Below are positions 36,795-45,034 of a stretch of DNA of 64,000 bases, piece by piece (positions within the stretch are counted from its first letter, which is position 1; each line of letters begins with the position of its first letter). The position numbers and the translations under genes are program-made. Source of the stretch: Selenobaculum gibii (GTDB lineage Bacteria; Bacillota; Negativicutes; ICN-92133); contig NZ_CP120678.1 in NCBI RefSeq assembly GCF_030273445.1, forward strand, positions 2,519,501-2,583,500, read 5' to 3'. The notes below the pieces were generated by a model. It saw only the letters and a program-made list of their open reading frames with translations. It did not search any database and had not been told where the DNA came from.

Positions 36795-37283
36795 TTAATT
36801 ATTTTGATACCAGATTGCCTTGCCACGGATTGTTTGCAATAACGCATACAAGTTGTCTCCTGGACATGCTGTACAATTCGTATCACGATGTCCAACTACA
36901 AATTTCTCTGTAATATCTAGCCCATATTCCATACAAAGTTTAGCCAACAGCAAGGCTGTACTTTCAATCTGTTCTGGTGTTGGATTTCCCACATCGAAAT
37001 CACCGCTTACATGAATACCAATACTTCGGCTATTCGTTTGATCATCATGCGCACCAACGCACCAATGTGGTCTTCCCACTTCAATAGTGCCATCTTTTGA
37101 AATTACATAATGATAGCCACATCCACTCCACCCCTGATTAAGATGCATTTTATGAATGTCAGTAGCATGGTAATCTCTATCTACGCCATCTCCCGTGTGA
37201 TGAATCACAATTAAATTTGTTTTTGTACGATCTGTTAGACTTTTAAAATTCAACCCAAAATCTTTGATTTTTACATCACGCAT
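36795..37283 (-). CDS. N-acetylmuramoyl-L-alanine amidase (endolysin)
   Basis: 162 residues of the amidase_2/PGRP fold. Zinc ligands appear in IVIHHTGDG (first His), and in VVGHRDTNCTACPGDN (second His and the Cys). SGCGYHYVISKDG is the substrate groove. There is no signal peptide, so a holin would release it. It cuts the stem peptide from MurNAc. Confidence 0.93.
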   Translation of the reverse strand: MRDVKIKDFGLNFKSLTDRTKTNLIVIHHTGDGVDRDYHATDIHKMHLNQGWSGCGYHYVISKDGTIEVGRPHWCVGAHDDQTNSRSIGIHVSGDFDVGNPTPEQIESTALLLAKLCMEYGLDITEKFVVGHRDTNCTACPGDNLYALLQTIRGKAIWYQNN

Positions 37284-37286
37284 AGA

Positions 37287-37538
37287 TTAAATTCCTCTCC
37301 TTTCCGATTGTTCCGATTGTATTTTGTTCCCGTTTAAATACTTGTCCCCAACCTTTCCCACTGTCGCACAAGTAATCGTGAAAGATGCGAAAATGGAATA
37401 CCCTCCCCAATCAATGTTTAAACAAGCTAAATACATACTGACAATTGCAAATGTAATAAATGAACAAAATGAAATTGTGTTCACTAGACTTGCCTTGCCA
37501 TCATAGCCATACAAACAATCCTTAAAAAATTCTTTCAT
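37287..37538 (-). CDS. Putative holin
   Basis: 83 residues, two hydrophobic segments (NTISFCSFITFAIVSMYLACL and YSIFASFTITCATVGKV) with short ends. It sits right before the amidase, with GGTGGTGAGGGA upstream. It is the first gene of the late operon. Confidence 0.75.
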   Translation of the reverse strand: MKEFFKDCLYGYDGKASLVNTISFCSFITFAIVSMYLACLNIDWGGYSIFASFTITCATVGKVGDKYLNGNKIQSEQSERRGI

Positions 37539-37565
37539 TCCCTCACCACCTCCCAGATAAAATAA

Positions 37566-37605
37566 AAAATCCTAGTACGAACTTTTCAGTTCATACTAGG
37601 ATTTT
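37566..37605 (-). terminator. Terminator after mor
   Basis: Stem AAAATCCTAGTA / TACTAGGATTTT extended by CGAAC/GTTCA, loop TTTTCA, then a T-run on the minus strand. It lies between mor and the first late gene. Confidence 0.85.
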
Positions 37606-37627
37606 ACTTGTTTATTTATAAAGCATC

Positions 37628-37633
37628 ATTATA
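37628..37633 (-). promoter_or_regulatory. Candidate activator-dependent late promoter -10
   Basis: The minus strand carries TATATAAT with no recognisable -35 at 16-18 bp, just past the mor stop. This is what a Mor/C-activated promoter would look like. Transcripts from it must pass the hairpin at 37566-37605. Confidence 0.35.
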
Positions 37634-37653
37634 TAGCACTTTAGAAATTTACT

Positions 37654-37983
37654 TTACAGATTTACTTTATCTTGAAAAAGGGATATTTGATTTTTTTCTA
37701 GCTGTTCTTTTGTGATAATATTTCTAATCCACATTTCCGACAAATTATATTGTAGAGCCAGCTCCTTATAATTATTTCCGTTAAATTGTTTTACGATTAT
37801 CCTGTCACGCGCTCTGGCAATGACATTATCAAACTTGGGAACGTAAAACGATGTTCCACCTAATTCATCACTTAACCTGACAAATGCCTCTATTCCCATT
37901 ATGTTAGCAGCATCAAGACAATATGGTGGCAAATCGCTCATTGTCATTTCTTTAATTAACGCTTTGCGACCTTCGCTATTCAT
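37654..37983 (-). CDS. mor: Mor-family transcription activator
   Basis: 109 residues. GGTSFYVPKFDNVIARARDRIIVKQFNGNNYKELALQYNLSEMWIRNII is the Mor/C family pattern with a helix-turn-helix at the end. It activates phage middle or late transcription. Only one Mor/C-type gene is present, so it may drive late genes directly. Confidence 0.9.
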   Translation of the reverse strand: MNSEGRKALIKEMTMSDLPPYCLDAANIMGIEAFVRLSDELGGTSFYVPKFDNVIARARDRIIVKQFNGNNYKELALQYNLSEMWIRNIITKEQLEKNQISLFQDKVNL

Positions 37984-37998
37984 TTTTACCTCCCAATT

Positions 37999-38445
37999 CT
38001 ACAACGATTTTTTCTTTCTTGCAAGCATTGCTTTCAATCCTTCTATCACTTTGCTCGTCTCATCACGCGTTTGTGGCCACGGCTTTTTAATCACTCGTCT
38101 GCAAAAACCTTGCTGACGTTCAGGTTCTAACATTTCCATATCTATAAACAATTGATTGACCTTATTAAGTTGCGCTGGATAAGGAAGACCATTTGGATCA
38201 GCGTATAAAGGTTTATTTTTTTGATATACTCTTTTCGCTTTATTTTTAAAACCAATCTTTTCAAGGTAAGCCATGACACTTTTAAATCCATCCGCTGTAA
38301 GATTTTTAGCAGACTCTACGCCTCCATATAAATCTAGTACACTCCTGTAATCCATATCATCTAACCCAAGCTGACTTTTAGCAATATGTAGTAAAGCTAA
38401 CTGCTTTGACGTGATTTTTTCTTTTGAATTTTTTAATGCCCCCAT
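37999..38445 (-). CDS. GemA-like regulatory protein (Mu gp16, DUF1018 type)
   Basis: 148 residues. KQLALLHIAKSQLGLDDMDYRSVL and VESAKNLTADGFKSVMAYLEKIGF are the core of the family. Mu GemA modulates host gene expression and DNA supercoiling. It is directly before mor. Confidence 0.88.
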   Translation of the reverse strand: MGALKNSKEKITSKQLALLHIAKSQLGLDDMDYRSVLDLYGGVESAKNLTADGFKSVMAYLEKIGFKNKAKRVYQKNKPLYADPNGLPYPAQLNKVNQLFIDMEMLEPERQQGFCRRVIKKPWPQTRDETSKVIEGLKAMLARKKKSL

Positions 38446-38448
38446 AAC

Positions 38449-39132
38449 TTATCCCGCCTTATTAGAGTTAAGCGTAAGACTAAGCGATTCTTCTAGCCAA
38501 ATTGCTTTTTTAATTTCTTCAACATTCAACTTTTCTAAATCAAAAAATCTAGCAATTAAATCATAGTTTTTAGCTTCTTTTATTGCATCCAGTTCTTCTT
38601 CTAATTCGCCAGGGCAGCCAAAACTTTCAAGCAAATTCTTATCCGACGCATAATCACCCTTCAATTTTTTCTTAGCTACTTTGGCTGCTTTATCGTCTAA
38701 CCCTAAGCTAATTAAAATATTGTGAATATTATGCTGTTTGTAATCACCCTTGCAAATTGCAATTAAAGCCTGTTTAAACCGCGTTTCAACATCATATTTT
38801 ACCTCTAATTTTCTCATAATTTTATCTTCAGCTAAGGTCGAATCCGTGTCATTATCCAAAACATTTTTAAGTTTTTCGTAATTATCCACTTCAAATTTAG
38901 TCTTATACGATACTTCGCAACTGCCAGAATCAGAAGCAAATTTGACATATTTGATATTTTTATTCTCAATATCTGCAATTGCTTTGCTCTGAAGCTTTGC
39001 TTTCACCATATCCAGCATTTTTTTATGATTTTTGTTCACTCCATCAAGCATAATTGCTACATTAACTAACTTCTCTACATCTTCACATTGATTTATATAG
39101 TCAGAAAAACTCTCAACGTTAGTAAAATCCAT
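38449..39132 (-). CDS. Phage early protein of unknown function
   Basis: 227 residues, Lys/Asp-rich, helical, with alternating basic and acidic tracts. No domain recognised; a Gam-like DNA-end protector would be expected in this region but the sequence does not clearly show that coiled-coil protein. It begins three bases after the AbrB-like gene. Confidence 0.7.
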   Translation of the reverse strand: MDFTNVESFSDYINQCEDVEKLVNVAIMLDGVNKNHKKMLDMVKAKLQSKAIADIENKNIKYVKFASDSGSCEVSYKTKFEVDNYEKLKNVLDNDTDSTLAEDKIMRKLEVKYDVETRFKQALIAICKGDYKQHNIHNILISLGLDDKAAKVAKKKLKGDYASDKNLLESFGCPGELEEELDAIKEAKNYDLIARFFDLEKLNVEEIKKAIWLEESLSLTLNSNKAG

Positions 39133-39135
39133 ACC

Positions 39136-39384
39136 CTACGCCTCCCATACTTTCAATAATTCAAGCGTACATTTACGGCAAAGATACCGACCTTGATACA
39201 TTTTCACATTATCACTGCATCCACAAAAAATGCAATTACCTTCCGTCCGCTTCATGACGATGCTCCCCTCGTCATTCACGCTCACATTAAATTTGTCCCC
39301 TGCTTCCATTCCATAATCACGGCGAAGAGCAGCAGGAACGGAAATCCCGCCTGCTCTCGTCATTTTTTTATTGAAATCCATCAA
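39136..39384 (-). CDS. AbrB-like DNA-binding protein with C-terminal zinc finger
   Basis: 82 residues. The first about 45 form a SpoVT/AbrB swapped-hairpin motif (MTRAGGISVPAALRRDYGMEAGDKFNV), followed by a four-cysteine ribbon (CIFCGCSDNVKMYQGRYLCRKC). It is probably a transition-type regulator made early in phage growth. It overlaps the upstream gene by four bases. Confidence 0.83.
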   Translation of the reverse strand: MMDFNKKMTRAGGISVPAALRRDYGMEAGDKFNVSVNDEGSIVMKRTEGNCIFCGCSDNVKMYQGRYLCRKCTLELLKVWEA

Positions 39385-40064
39385 TATTCCTCCTCTTCGC
39401 TAGCATATTCAAGTACTATATTATGGTCATCGAGAACCAATTTAGCCCCTGTTGTATAAAGCTTAAATAAAGTTGCTTCAACTCCATATAATCCACCCAT
39501 GATTGTACGATTGTTAAACTCACAATCTCTAATCCTAACACTTGTAACTATACCCTCTTTATTTACAGTTAACCTATATTTGCATCTATATTCCTCAACA
39601 TCTTCTTTTGGATCGAAACAAATAAATATTAAGATACCATTAGGGTCTGAGCAATGGAAAGACATCTCTTTTCCCCAATAATCATCGTCATATTCTGTAA
39701 CATGATCTTTCATTTCTCTAATGATCTCCGATAACTTATATTCAGTTTTGGTATCGCATAACAAAGCATTCATTTCATTCTTTATTTTTTCGATTCCACA
39801 TATACTAACCTCTTCTTGTAAATAATCGTTAATTGCGTTCATCACCATTACGTTGTAACTACTAATATTTAATTCTTCTAAATTAATATTAAGTTTTTCT
39901 TTAATTTTAGACTCTAAATCTTTACTAAAATCACTATAGGAAGAAAATAGATCAGAAACAACACTCGAAATTGTTTCCTTTAGTCTTTTTTCAACAACTT
40001 CTTCAAGATACCCGTCGGCTTCAATTTTAGCCAATTTATCATTTACGATTTTATTTAAATCCAT
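39381..40064 (-). CDS. Phage early protein of unknown function
   Basis: 227 residues from the ATG at 40064, which has AGGGGG upstream; an open frame extends further but lacks a ribosome site. The N-terminal half is helical and charged (KLAKIEADGYLEEVVEKRLKETISSVVSDLF); the C-terminal half is mixed alpha/beta with a conserved-looking FICFDPKEDVEEY. Function unknown. Confidence 0.68.
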   Translation of the reverse strand: MDLNKIVNDKLAKIEADGYLEEVVEKRLKETISSVVSDLFSSYSDFSKDLESKIKEKLNINLEELNISSYNVMVMNAINDYLQEEVSICGIEKIKNEMNALLCDTKTEYKLSEIIREMKDHVTEYDDDYWGKEMSFHCSDPNGILIFICFDPKEDVEEYRCKYRLTVNKEGIVTSVRIRDCEFNNRTIMGGLYGVEATLFKLYTTGAKLVLDDHNIVLEYASEEEEY

Positions 40065-40078
40065 TAATAATCCCCCTT

Positions 40079-40183
40079 CTACTTGAATAGCAACCTTTTC
40101 ACCCAACCAATAAATCCTTTTCGCCTAGCTCCCATATGCAAATTTTCTATACTATAGCCGTTTTTCGTAAGTTTCTTCATCAT
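40079..40183 (-). CDS. 34-residue basic micro-ORF coupled to the B ATPase
   Basis: Reads MMKKLTKNGYSIENLHMGAR and ends WVKRLLFK. Its ATG overlaps the ATPase stop (ATGATGA), so translation could be coupled. Strongly basic. Only position and coupling support it. Confidence 0.45.
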   Translation of the reverse strand: MMKKLTKNGYSIENLHMGARRKGFIGWVKRLLFK

Positions 40184-41115
40184 ACGCTGATAATCACTTT
40201 CTTAGCTGAACGTATATGCTCAATTGCTATAGCTTCCTTACATTGATTTGCAATTGTCCAAGCAAAAAGAAATAATTTGACCATGATTCTAAATGCCCCA
40301 ATAGAATTTGCCACCTTGTAAAGCTCGTTTAAACAATCTTCGTCAAGCTCAACTCCATTTTGCAATACAATTGCCTTTACATCTTCCATTTTTACCTTCA
40401 TATCTAACGCAATTCGTACTGCACGACTGAAAAATTGACCAGTGATTGTTTTATTTCGTTCTGTAATACTTTCCATAATTGCAGGATTTCCAACTAAAAC
40501 AAGTGGACATTTCGTTGCATCATAGATACGTCTAAGCGTTTCAAGTCCATCTAAGCGTAAAAAATGTGCTTCATCAATGAGAATCGGTCTATTTGTATTT
40601 TTAAGAATAGCAATAATGTTCTTTTCAAGGCTTTTATTACGACCTTCAGCTTTTTTATTGAGAGCTTCCAATATTTCTTCCATCACATCACGACCACTGC
40701 GAATATTAGGACTTGCAGTGAAAAATAAGCTATTAGGATTTTCCGCAACCCATTTATTTATCGTCACTGTTTTTCCAATGCCTGGCGCACCGTAGATTAC
40801 AATTACATCATTTCTATCATTTGCATATTGAAGACCAAACCACATTTCTTTCATCACTGCCGTCACTACGCGTTCAGGTTCTTTTACCGAAAACACTGCT
40901 TCTTTACGTGTTTCCTCAATTCCAAGCACTGCCATAATCTTTTTCGCTACATTTTCAACGCGTCCATGGTATTTATTTGCTAAGAAACTAGATAATGAAC
41001 CGCCTGAAATTCCTGCCATCTTAGCAAATTTCTCCTGAGAAATTTCTTTATGCATATCTAAATAAGCATTCACTTTTTCTATGATGATAGAAATATCTAA
41101 CTCTTGATTTTCCAT
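40180..41115 (-). CDS. Transposition ATPase, MuB-like
   Basis: 311 residues. An N-terminal helix-turn-helix (SQEKFAKMAGISGGSLSSFLANKY) precedes the AAA+ domain with Walker A (VIYGAPGIGKTVTI) and Walker B (RPILIDEAHFL). It selects target DNA and activates the transposase, and gives target immunity in Mu. It starts one base after the transposase stop. Confidence 0.93.
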   Translation of the reverse strand: MENQELDISIIIEKVNAYLDMHKEISQEKFAKMAGISGGSLSSFLANKYHGRVENVAKKIMAVLGIEETRKEAVFSVKEPERVVTAVMKEMWFGLQYANDRNDVIVIYGAPGIGKTVTINKWVAENPNSLFFTASPNIRSGRDVMEEILEALNKKAEGRNKSLEKNIIAILKNTNRPILIDEAHFLRLDGLETLRRIYDATKCPLVLVGNPAIMESITERNKTITGQFFSRAVRIALDMKVKMEDVKAIVLQNGVELDEDCLNELYKVANSIGAFRIMVKLFLFAWTIANQCKEAIAIEHIRSAKKVIISV

Positions 41116-41116
41116 A

Positions 41117-43081
41117 CTAAAAATCCCCTTTCCGCTTTTCTATTTTTGCCTTTGCCATAATCTCAAATGGATTTATATCATCCGTTCCTGTCGCTTTCAT
41201 TGCCCGAACTGCCTCTCTACCTGCTTGCGGTAATGGAACCATTTCAACAACTTTATTTGGTGTAACATCAGCAGCAATATTGCCATATAGCTTGTAAAGT
41301 TCAGTAATATCAGCCGGTGCAAGCGGTTTTACTTTCTTTGTCGCTTGATAAGACGGATGATTTAACACTGCTTTTTTCTCAATTGCTTTACGTGCCATTT
41401 CCGCGCCCAATACTTCTTTATCTGCATTAATCGCAGCTATCGCCTCAATTCTATTTGCTTCACCCAAATATTCATCCTTCGTTGTATATAACCAAATCTT
41501 ACTTAAATCTTCCTCACGATACCGCACGTAAACAGCTTGTCCTTTTTTGAGAATCGAATCTTTTAAGTAGTATTCACTACCTTTGAAGGCAACACCGTTA
41601 CGTCCAATCTTGAATGGATTCGTTGATTTCATGAAAAATAACCGCATTACACTTGGATCAGCTGTACGCATTGGAAGTCGCGTCCGCATAAAGGTTGCAT
41701 CTGGACATTCCCCTTCACGCCCTTTACCTTGCGAAACCTGTTTATTTAGTACGTTTTTCGCCCAATCATTAAAGATTTGCTTGAACTCATCCAAGCTAAC
41801 TCCGTATTTTTTCGGCTGTTTGAGTTTCTTTTCTAAATCGTCAGGACGCTCTTTTGCATTACGTCCGCAATAGGTCGGAAAAGGCTTGGAAAACCATTCG
41901 ACAACGTTTCTAAATTCACGTTCAACTACTTTCGCCCTTGCATTTTCAACTATGGCAAAATGCGTTTTTACTTTTAGTCGTTCCATGAGCGTTGCCGTTC
42001 GTTTCCCTTCTTCGATCAGCAATTCCTTATCTTCTTCGGTTAGCTTTTTCCCCCGATTGCCCCGGCCTGCAAATTTATGCGAACAATAATCACGTCCGTT
42101 ATCTATATAGATATCTCGTGGCAAGCCAATCGCTGGATCAAGTGCAGCATTTGCAAAAGCTGCAATAATTTCATCCGTGCATGGGGAAAGATTTACCGTC
42201 CAGCCAACTAGCTTCCGACTTCTCATATCCATCCAAGCCGTCAGCCAAGGTCTTGTCCATTTTGGCTTTTCAACTGAACCTGTATTAATAAATAAATCAA
42301 ACACATGATGATCACCGACAAAAACCTCACCTGCTGAAATGCTTTCATAGTCACGCTGCGTATATGCTTGGCTGTTATCATAGAAGTTCTTTTCTCCGAA
42401 GCGTTTGAGTCTGCGAACCGCTTCGGGAATATCCTGCTTTGCCATGCGTGCTACCGTCTTCAAAGAAGGAATCTCCCAGCTTTCTTTTTTCGCTTCAAGT
42501 TCAAGTAACCGATAACAAAAACCAATACTAGGTCTTGTTAGTTGTAGATACTGTCCGCAGAAAAAATCCCATGCGTTAGCATCTATTGCCCGTTGCTCTT
42601 TTCGCTTGCCGTAGCCTGTGAGTAGTCCCATCAAGCCATCTTTTTTATATTGACGACCCCAATTATACAGCGTTGATTTAGATATCACTTCATCTGGATG
42701 CGCTTCGTTCCACACCGTTACAAAGTTGTCCGTCAATACCGTTTTCTTACCAGCCACGGCGATATATGCTTCATATTGCTTTAGAATTTGATATCTACGA
42801 TTTGCTATATCTCGTTGCCACTGCGCCGCAGTATCATATTCGTTTGATACTACGCGTTCTGGTTCATCAATTAGCTTATTAGCTACCATATACTTAGTTT
42901 GTGCTTCAAGTTTCAAGCTAGATAGTGCTATTTTAGCTATTTGTCCGCTTTTTCCACCCCGTACCCCCTCAACATATTGAACATTTTCATATTTTCCTGA
43001 CGAAATATTCTTTTGAACAGCCCGCTCGCTTATCCCAAGTAATTCAGCAGTTTCAGCTGTATTTAAAAAGTATTCAGCCAT
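41117..43081 (-). CDS. Transposase A, MuA-like
   Basis: 654 residues, close to Mu A (663). The N-terminus is a winged helix (TAETAELLGISERAVQKNISSGKYENV), then further DNA-binding domains and the DDE core: Asp in EVFVGDHHVFDLF, Asp in DIYIDNGRDYCSHKF and Glu in KVVEREFRNVVEW. A Mu-type C-terminal beta-barrel follows. It carries out integration and replicative transposition. Confidence 0.95.
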   Translation of the reverse strand: MAEYFLNTAETAELLGISERAVQKNISSGKYENVQYVEGVRGGKSGQIAKIALSSLKLEAQTKYMVANKLIDEPERVVSNEYDTAAQWQRDIANRRYQILKQYEAYIAVAGKKTVLTDNFVTVWNEAHPDEVISKSTLYNWGRQYKKDGLMGLLTGYGKRKEQRAIDANAWDFFCGQYLQLTRPSIGFCYRLLELEAKKESWEIPSLKTVARMAKQDIPEAVRRLKRFGEKNFYDNSQAYTQRDYESISAGEVFVGDHHVFDLFINTGSVEKPKWTRPWLTAWMDMRSRKLVGWTVNLSPCTDEIIAAFANAALDPAIGLPRDIYIDNGRDYCSHKFAGRGNRGKKLTEEDKELLIEEGKRTATLMERLKVKTHFAIVENARAKVVEREFRNVVEWFSKPFPTYCGRNAKERPDDLEKKLKQPKKYGVSLDEFKQIFNDWAKNVLNKQVSQGKGREGECPDATFMRTRLPMRTADPSVMRLFFMKSTNPFKIGRNGVAFKGSEYYLKDSILKKGQAVYVRYREEDLSKIWLYTTKDEYLGEANRIEAIAAINADKEVLGAEMARKAIEKKAVLNHPSYQATKKVKPLAPADITELYKLYGNIAADVTPNKVVEMVPLPQAGREAVRAMKATGTDDINPFEIMAKAKIEKRKGDF

Positions 43082-43178
43082 TTACAGCACGTCCTTTAAC
43101 AAAAGACTGCCGAATATAAGCTTTACCGTCCATGATATACTTGATTTTCTTTATTCCGTTGATAATAGAACAAACCAT
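43074..43178 (-). CDS. 34-residue micro-ORF upstream of the transposase
   Basis: Reads MVCSIINGIKKIKYIMDGKA and ends GRAVNG. It begins eight bases after the preceding stop and its end overlaps the transposase ATG by eight bases. No clear ribosome site. Possibly a coupling leader for the transposase. Confidence 0.4.
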   Translation of the reverse strand: MVCSIINGIKKIKYIMDGKAYIRQSFVKGRAVNG

Positions 43179-43186
43179 GATTACTT

Positions 43187-43678
43187 TCACTGTACATCAC
43201 CCCGCAAACCATTCCATTCATTTGTAAGTTGACGCTTCTTTTTTTGTATCGCCTTTTCTGCCTGGGACAATCGCCCAAGTTCTAATAGATAGATTTCATC
43301 TGATTTCACCATTCGTCCACCCGATGCAGAAACTAAGATATCCAGCATGGTATAGTCCTTCGTTATCTTGCAAAAAATCGGGAAGTATTCGGCAGGCATC
43401 CGATACCCTTCTTTTGATTCTGCCGTATAGGCATTTAGCATACTTTCTGTTATCTCCATGCCCAAGTATTCTGACATTCTCCCTGCAATTTCATATCGCT
43501 TTAACCCGCAGTTTTTAATTGCTTCTGAAATTGCATCCTTTATCCGTAAGCCCAACGGCTTAGTTTCTTTTTGATAATCTTCTTTAGCAAATTTTTTAGG
43601 ATTGATTTCTTCAATCATTTCAAATAAATTTAGCTGATTTTCTTTAGCCACATCTATTTTTGTTTTACGTTTTGCCAT
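43187..43678 (-). CDS. Phage early protein of unknown function
   Basis: 163 residues from the ATG at 43678. The middle (KPLGLRIKDAISEAIKNCGLKRYEIAGRMSEYLGMEITESMLNAYTAESKEGYRMP) suggests a helix-turn-helix-like domain; the C-terminus is a basic helix. It is regularly found near ner in Mu-like phages, but I cannot name its role. Confidence 0.65.
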   Translation of the reverse strand: MAKRKTKIDVAKENQLNLFEMIEEINPKKFAKEDYQKETKPLGLRIKDAISEAIKNCGLKRYEIAGRMSEYLGMEITESMLNAYTAESKEGYRMPAEYFPIFCKITKDYTMLDILVSASGGRMVKSDEIYLLELGRLSQAEKAIQKKKRQLTNEWNGLRGDVQ

Positions 43679-43712
43679 TTTCAAAACCGCCAATCTAAGG
43701 TATACTTTGTTT

Positions 43713-43788
43713 AAAGTAATTTATTCAATTACTTTATTGTAGTGAATGTAAAGTAACATGCGTCCAAACATACGTACTTTACATTCAC
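43713..43788. repeat. Two inverted repeats built on AAAGTA/TACTTT between ner and the next gene
   Basis: A 14-bp perfect inverted repeat (GTGAATGTAAAGTA at 43742-43755 and its complement at 43775-43788, 19-base spacer) overlaps the ner stop. An 8-bp inverted repeat (AAAGTAAT / ATTACTTT, 43713-43735) follows. Shared AAAGTA cores suggest regulator-binding sites. Confidence 0.6.
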
Positions 43789-43982
43789 GCTACATAAGAT
43801 GACCAAATTTCATCAATGTCCTTGCCAAGGATTCTAGCAATTTCTTCTTGAATCCGACGGCTCTTCGACCGTCCATGAATAACTTGATGTATCATCACAT
43901 GAGATACATCAAACTTACGAGCAATAGACATCTGCGTAACCCCCTTTAACCGAAACACCGCCAAAATTTCATTTGCCGTCAT
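43785..43982 (-). CDS. Ner-like DNA-binding regulator
   Basis: 65 residues, a single lambda-repressor-like helix-turn-helix (MSIARKFDVSHVMIHQVIHGRSKSRRIQEEIARIL) ending DIDEIWSSY, as in Mu Ner (IWPSRY). In Mu, Ner dampens early and repressor transcription during lytic growth. It precedes the transposition operon. Confidence 0.82.
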   Translation of the reverse strand: MTANEILAVFRLKGVTQMSIARKFDVSHVMIHQVIHGRSKSRRIQEEIARILGKDIDEIWSSYVA

Positions 43983-44084
43983 ACTACCACCTTCTTATTA
44001 AAATTTTCTTTGCTATCCACTCTACTCCATCGAACTTTTTATATGCGTACTATTTTCTACCTATAATTATATTTGGAGAATAAA

Positions 44085-44744
44085 ATGAAAACAGAATCAA
44101 AACCTACAAAAATTAAACTTCCACCCGTCAGATTAGACGTTGAAACCTTGTTCAACATTGAAGAACTTGCAAATAAATACTACAAAAAAATAACATTCAA
44201 ATTAGAGAATACAACTCATACATATTCTTTTAACTCCATAACAGAGATAAACTCTATAAAAGACTATCGTTTTCACAACATGTATATCACTTTTGATGAA
44301 TATCCTCATCCAATATCAATTAATCTTTCTAATTTACATGGTGAAATTATCATCTCTACAGATTCACCCCAAGACTTAGGTACAGCTGCAAAATTGAAAG
44401 CATTATTCACCGATACTTCTTCAATATTTATAAAACTTCTTTATCACAATGAAAGTATAATTTTTATACCTCTACTTTTTGCTTGTTTGTCTTTAATTTC
44501 TTGTTATCTATTTTTTTCTACACAAACCATAATCTCTATTTCATCATTCGTATACTTACTAACTACGATGATTATCACTATAAAGACTGTAAAATTTCCC
44601 AATTATTCTATAATATATATTAGAAAAAAGCCTCTTACTTTTATGCAACTTATAAAAATAGAGAAGAAAACATTAATAATATATTTTATTTTTCCTATAG
44701 TAATTGCAGTACTTAGTTTTTTATTGGGCAAACTTTTTAAATAA
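44085..44744 (+). CDS. Cargo membrane protein of unknown function
   Basis: 219 residues from the ATG at 44085 (GGAG seven bases upstream). A soluble N-terminal part of about 125 residues is followed by three or four hydrophobic helices (SIIFIPLLFACLSLISCYLFF; IISISSFVYLLTTMIITI; TLIIYFIFPIVIAVLSFLL). It is oriented against the phage early genes. It is very AT-rich. The module position between repressor and ner suggests lysogenic cargo. Confidence 0.65.
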   Translation: MKTESKPTKIKLPPVRLDVETLFNIEELANKYYKKITFKLENTTHTYSFNSITEINSIKDYRFHNMYITFDEYPHPISINLSNLHGEIIISTDSPQDLGTAAKLKALFTDTSSIFIKLLYHNESIIFIPLLFACLSLISCYLFFSTQTIISISSFVYLLTTMIITIKTVKFPNYSIIYIRKKPLTFMQLIKIEKKTLIIYFIFPIVIAVLSFLLGKLFK

Positions 44745-44910
44745 AATTTTTTAGCATAACTACTATAGCCCAAGAAATAATTATTGATATTAATGGAATA
44801 ATTATAAAAAAACTAATAAATTCCTCACTGGTTTGTAAATATTTAAAATCTGAACCAATCCAAGAAAAACTACAAGAAACTAACCACATAAAAATTATTT
44901 TTTTTAACAA
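44737..44910 (-). CDS. Small cargo membrane protein
   Basis: 57 residues from TTG at 44910, chosen because AAAGGTG lies six bases upstream. Two hydrophobic stretches (KIIFMWLVSCSFSWIG; FISFFIIIPLISIIISWAIVVML). It converges on and overlaps the end of the larger membrane-protein gene by eight bases. Confidence 0.5.
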   Translation of the reverse strand: MLKKIIFMWLVSCSFSWIGSDFKYLQTSEEFISFFIIIPLISIIISWAIVVMLKNFI

Positions 44911-45034
44911 ATGTATCACCTTTCCAAAACTTTAACTTACACTTCCATACATTCAACAACCCCCAATTTTTAAACCTACCGCCGACACAAATTTCACTCT
45001 AATTTTTTGCCCGTAGATGTAAAAATTCAGAAAG

